A stretch of 22,085 nucleotides of DNA from assembly GCA_007116645.1 (NCBI GenBank), contig SKIA01000041.1, positions 1 through 22,085 on the forward strand. The letters run 5' to 3'. The notes beneath the pieces were generated by a model. It did no database searches and was not told the DNA's origin. It saw nothing but the letters and a program-made list of their open reading frames with translations. This stretch comes from Candidatus Woesearchaeota archaeon. Lineage in GTDB: Archaea; Nanobdellota; Nanobdellia; Woesearchaeales; SKIA01. A program made the position numbers and the translations under genes. This document shows, one piece after another, positions 21,316 to 22,085 of this stretch. Each line of letters begins with the position of its first letter. Position 1 is the stretch's first letter.

Positions 21316-22085
21316 ATGGTATTATCAGTAAAATCATTTGTTCCTCAAACGATCGTTTCAACGAAGAGATATGACGGAATATTCAGAGAATATCCAGTCA
21401 GAATTCACGAACTAGAAGAACAAATAGATGTGGAGTACAGCGTCCCCATCAGTAATCAAACAGGAGATACAGGCGCTTTGCGATCGTTTAGTCGAACATT
21501 TCCCAAAACATTGCCAAGTACACAAAAAACATTTCAGGTGCTTGGCCTACTCCAAGGTGAGATGTCAAAAACGCACAACCGAGCCCTTACATTTGCAAAT
21601 ACAGAACCAGCACTCATAAACTATGTGCTTGACTGGTTTGAGCAGACCAACTTACTGCTTTGCACGGATTGGAAATGGTATATCAAAATCAATTTGCCCC
21701 CTCAAGGAACAGAGATAGATGAACAACTTTCTTGTGAACTCAAAGAACACTGGGCAACAGTCACGGACGTACACTGGGACAGAAGTTATCCTACAGTACT
21801 CTCTTTTACTCCAACAAGCCCACGACAAGTACCGGTAAATGACGGGTGTCTGATGCTTGAGCATAGAAATTCACTATTTACGCAAACAGTTCAAAAAATA
21901 GTCAAAACGATGACCTGGCAAATGCCGCGATGTGATGAACAACAAGTCATCTGGTATATGCAAGGAATTATCGCTGCGGAATCATGTATTAATTGGTCAA
22001 GACAAGGACATAGACGAGTGTTCATCACCGCACCTAATCTTGAAGAGCGAGCAATATTTCAAGCGTGTTTAGACAAATGCGGAGT
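21316..22085 (+). CDS. Putative LAGLIDADG-type (homing-endonuclease-like) protein, 3' partial
   Basis: The frame opens at ATG 21316 and continues to the window edge without a stop (256 codons). After a non-matching N-terminal region (about 70 residues) there is L-G-L-L-Q-G-E-M followed by L-T-F-A-N-T-E-P and a W-F-E-Q segment. Near the right edge comes a second unit, Y-M-Q-G-I-I-A-A-E-S followed by I-T-A-P-N-L-E-E. This G-x-x-x-(A/G)-E helix and later strand, used twice, is the pattern of two-repeat LAGLIDADG proteins, where the acidic residue at the helix end binds metal. I infer a free-standing endonuclease-like protein or a domesticated relative; it could also be a structural or regulatory LAGLIDADG descendant. 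It is not an intein, since it has its own start and promoter. Confidence 0.6.
   Translation, partial: MVLSVKSFVPQTIVSTKRYDGIFREYPVRIHELEEQIDVEYSVPISNQTGDTGALRSFSRTFPKTLPSTQKTFQVLGLLQGEMSKTHNRALTFANTEPALINYVLDWFEQTNLLLCTDWKWYIKINLPPQGTEIDEQLSCELKEHWATVTDVHWDRSYPTVLSFTPTSPRQVPVNDGCLMLEHRNSLFTQTVQKIVKTMTWQMPRCDEQQVIWYMQGIIAAESCINWSRQGHRRVFITAPNLEERAIFQACLDKCG

Overview
This 22 kb window comes from an archaeon. It carries archaeal-type ribosomal proteins (L18e, and S13-S4-S11 joined to RNA polymerase subunit D), a translin/Trax-family protein, a UPF0200-type kinase and an archaellum/Tad-type secretion ATPase with its membrane partner. TATA elements lie about 23-28 nt upstream of many start codons, which indicates leaderless transcription. 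Compact genes, many single-gene units and numerous small membrane proteins suggest a DPANN-like lineage (Woesearchaeota/Pacearchaeota type). That placement is inference; no rRNA is present.

Layout. 1-2840: the C-terminal 946 codons of a large secreted, membrane-anchored surface protein with tandem cysteine-containing SpaA/CnaB-like domains. 2903-3205: pterin-4a-carbinolamine dehydratase. 3202-10489: a putative envelope machine. It has a VirB11/TadA/FlaI-type ATPase and a TadC/FlaJ-type membrane protein on the minus strand, two coiled-coil proteins transcribed divergently on the plus strand, and three tandem five-helix membrane proteins on the minus strand that look like paralogues. No pilin, prepilin peptidase or FlaH is visible, so its product is unknown. 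This is the best candidate for an undescribed system here.

10567-17667 is housekeeping and accessory: a Trax-like translin protein, an MBL-fold hydrolase, a UPF0200 nucleotide kinase, a PD-(D/E)XK nuclease with a four-cysteine signature, a CDP-alcohol phosphatidyltransferase, a rhodanese, a CPBP membrane protease, three proteins I cannot name, and cysteinyl-tRNA synthetase.

17771-21220 is the ribosomal/RNA polymerase operon S13-S4-S11-RpoD-tRNA-Leu(GAG)-L18e-L13-S9. It is densely packed with ATGA overlaps, starts with a structured leader and ends in a hairpin plus T-tract. Past it, at 21316, a new leaderless gene runs off the right edge; it looks like a free-standing LAGLIDADG-type protein.

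Translation-start logic: genes with their own TATA box tend to be leaderless. Genes inside transcription units (TadC-like GTG, coiled-coil GTG, S11 TTG) use Shine-Dalgarno motifs. There is no gene-free stretch longer than about 140 bases, and I see no CRISPR array, insertion sequence or rRNA.
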